Assembly (NCBI RefSeq): GCF_000313135.1
Contig: NW_004457712.1
Location: 675,173 to 739,172 of the forward strand
Direction: 5' to 3'
Source: Acanthamoeba castellanii str. Neff
Taxonomy: Eukaryota; Discosea; Longamoebia; Acanthamoebidae
DNA length: 64,000 nucleotides
Each line of letters opens with the position of its first letter. Position 1 is the first letter of the stretch. Shown here piece by piece: positions 63,284 through 64,000 of this stretch. Position numbers and translations under genes: made by a program. Under the pieces are notes generated by a model. That model saw only the letters and a list, made by a program, of their open reading frames with translations. It searched no databases and was not told the origin of the DNA.

Positions 63284-64000
63284 TTAAATATCGAGTTTTT
63301 GTGACCGATTAAAAATAATTCGTCGTTGGTCCTCTTCTGAAGACGACCGTCGGTCCTTCTCCTTCATCTTCTCCTTCTCCTTCTTCCTCTCCTTCTTCCT
63401 CTTTTCCTTTTCCTTCTTAATCTTCTTCTTGCTCGGGCTGCTTAGCGAGTCCTCTCCTCCGCCACCCTTACTGCCGCCGCCGCCGCTGCCGCCGCCGCTG
63501 TCCTTCCCTCCGCCGGCCGCGTGCGGCGCCACCTTCCTCCGCTCGCCCGTGTCCATCGAGTTCGCCCGCACCACGCGCGGCGAGGCCGCCTTGGCCTTCG
63601 ACGCCCGGGCGATCGGGCCGCTCTTGCTCCGCCCCGACAGCGAGCTCGACCCTGACGCGCCCTTGCGGCCGGGCGGCGACACCTCGGAGCTGCCCCCCTG
63701 CAGCTGCTGCTGCTCTTCGGCCTCGTCGCGCGTCGCCACCATGGTGTCGCTCATCGCCTTGGGCACCTTGCCCGAGTTCATCTTTCGCATCGTCATCCAC
63801 CTCTTCTTCATCTTGGTCGGCGTCTTCTCTTCGCTGTTGGCCGCCATCTTGTCCACGTCCTTCGCCTCCTCCTTGCTGCCCATGCTCTTGCTTCGCTTTT
63901 TCTTCTTCTCTTTCTCCTTCTCCTTCTTCTTCCCCTTCACCTCGAGCTCGAACGACAGCGACAGCGCGGGCGACGTGCGCGTGCCACCGTGCCGCGGGCT
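63284..64000 (-). CDS. Lys/Glu/Ser-rich protein, start beyond window
   Basis: Open frame from the right edge to a stop at 63284-63286. Near the edge it reads RTSPALSLSFELEVKGKKKE, then a Lys/Glu stretch, KTPTKMKKRWMTMRKMNSGK, and a Ser/Gly-rich region with SSLSGRSKSGPIARASKAKA and RVVRANSMDTGERRKV (phosphosite-like RxxS motifs). A poly-Gly block and a highly basic KKKIKKEKEKRKKERKKEKE tail follow, ending IIFNRSQKLDI. Disordered and nuclear-like; the folded domain, if any, lies outside the window. No function assignable. Confidence 0.6.
   Translation of the reverse strand, partial: SPRHGGTRTSPALSLSFELEVKGKKKEKEKEKKKKRSKSMGSKEEAKDVDKMAANSEEKTPTKMKKRWMTMRKMNSGKVPKAMSDTMVATRDEAEEQQQLQGGSSEVSPPGRKGASGSSSLSGRSKSGPIARASKAKAASPRVVRANSMDTGERRKVAPHAAGGGKDSGGGSGGGGSKGGGGEDSLSSPSKKKIKKEKEKRKKERKKEKEKMKEKDRRSSSEEDQRRIIFNRSQKLDI

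Noticed and set aside
1..64000. Transposons, insertion sequences or integrated viral genes
   Set aside because: No transposase, reverse transcriptase, integrase or capsid-type reading frame and no long terminal or inverted repeats were seen.

Overview
This window is eukaryotic nuclear DNA. Genes are split by many short GT-AG introns, exons are GC-rich, and introns carry (ACACG)n, (CA)n or AT-rich tracts. Coding density is very high, with both strands used and intergenic gaps mostly below 700 bases. Gene content (tandem stress-type proteins, a WRKY/C2H2 regulator, MORN, FYVE, F-box/WD40 and ankyrin proteins, a CYP, bacterial-looking enzymes) and the intron style fit a free-living amoebozoan, most likely Acanthamoeba. 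The species name is an inference. Gene models below are spans from start to stop codon including introns; splice sites are given where reading frame and similarity fix them.

Layout. 1-2.2 kb: 3' part of an MGT/UGT-type glycosyltransferase (-). 2.2-4.05 kb: SAP-chromodomain-SIR2 sirtuin (-). 4.16-5.16 kb: Spartan-like SprT protease (+). 5.18-7.39 kb: 3-hydroxyisobutyrate-dehydrogenase/HAD fusion (+). 7.45-9.97 kb: polytopic membrane protein (-). 10.55-13.79 kb: coiled-coil/FYVE/SDR fusion (+). 13.99-16.57 kb: two copies (-) of a small hydrophilic CsbD-like gene family, with three more (+) at 25.8-29.7 kb. Between them lie a small unknown protein (+), mitochondrial-type DnaJ (-), a MORN protein (-), an F-box/WD40 protein (-) and GET3 (+). 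29.97-35.4 kb: cytochrome P450 (+), a type II membrane glycosyltransferase-like protein (-) and a secreted intradiol dioxygenase (-). 35.7-39.75 kb: a PH-like-domain protein (-) and a four-RRM PTB protein (-). 40.1-44.4 kb: a Drosha-type double RNase III (+). 44.6-47.9 kb: TAF9 (-), exosome subunit RRP41 (+) and a SNAP-25-type SNARE with a one-base frameshift (-). 48.4-51.2 kb: WRKY plus C2H2 regulator (+). 51.3-56.6 kb: F-box-like/ankyrin protein (-) and a membrane protein (-). 56.8-63.1 kb: secreted protein, DUF89/ARMT1-type phosphatase and Cys-rich type I membrane protein (all +). 63.3 kb to the right edge: start-truncated Lys/Glu/Ser-rich protein (-).

The most notable content is the Drosha-like gene. 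It keeps both catalytic RNase III domains, a dsRBD and a central region with Drosha-specific motifs, plus a Dicer/PAZ-like segment; Drosha is usually discussed as an animal-lineage enzyme. Next come several unusual domain fusions (SAP-chromo-SIR2, FYVE-SDR with lost SDR catalytic residues, dehydrogenase-HAD, WRKY-C2H2) and the five-copy family, whose members share intron position, upstream motifs and a palindromic 3' element.
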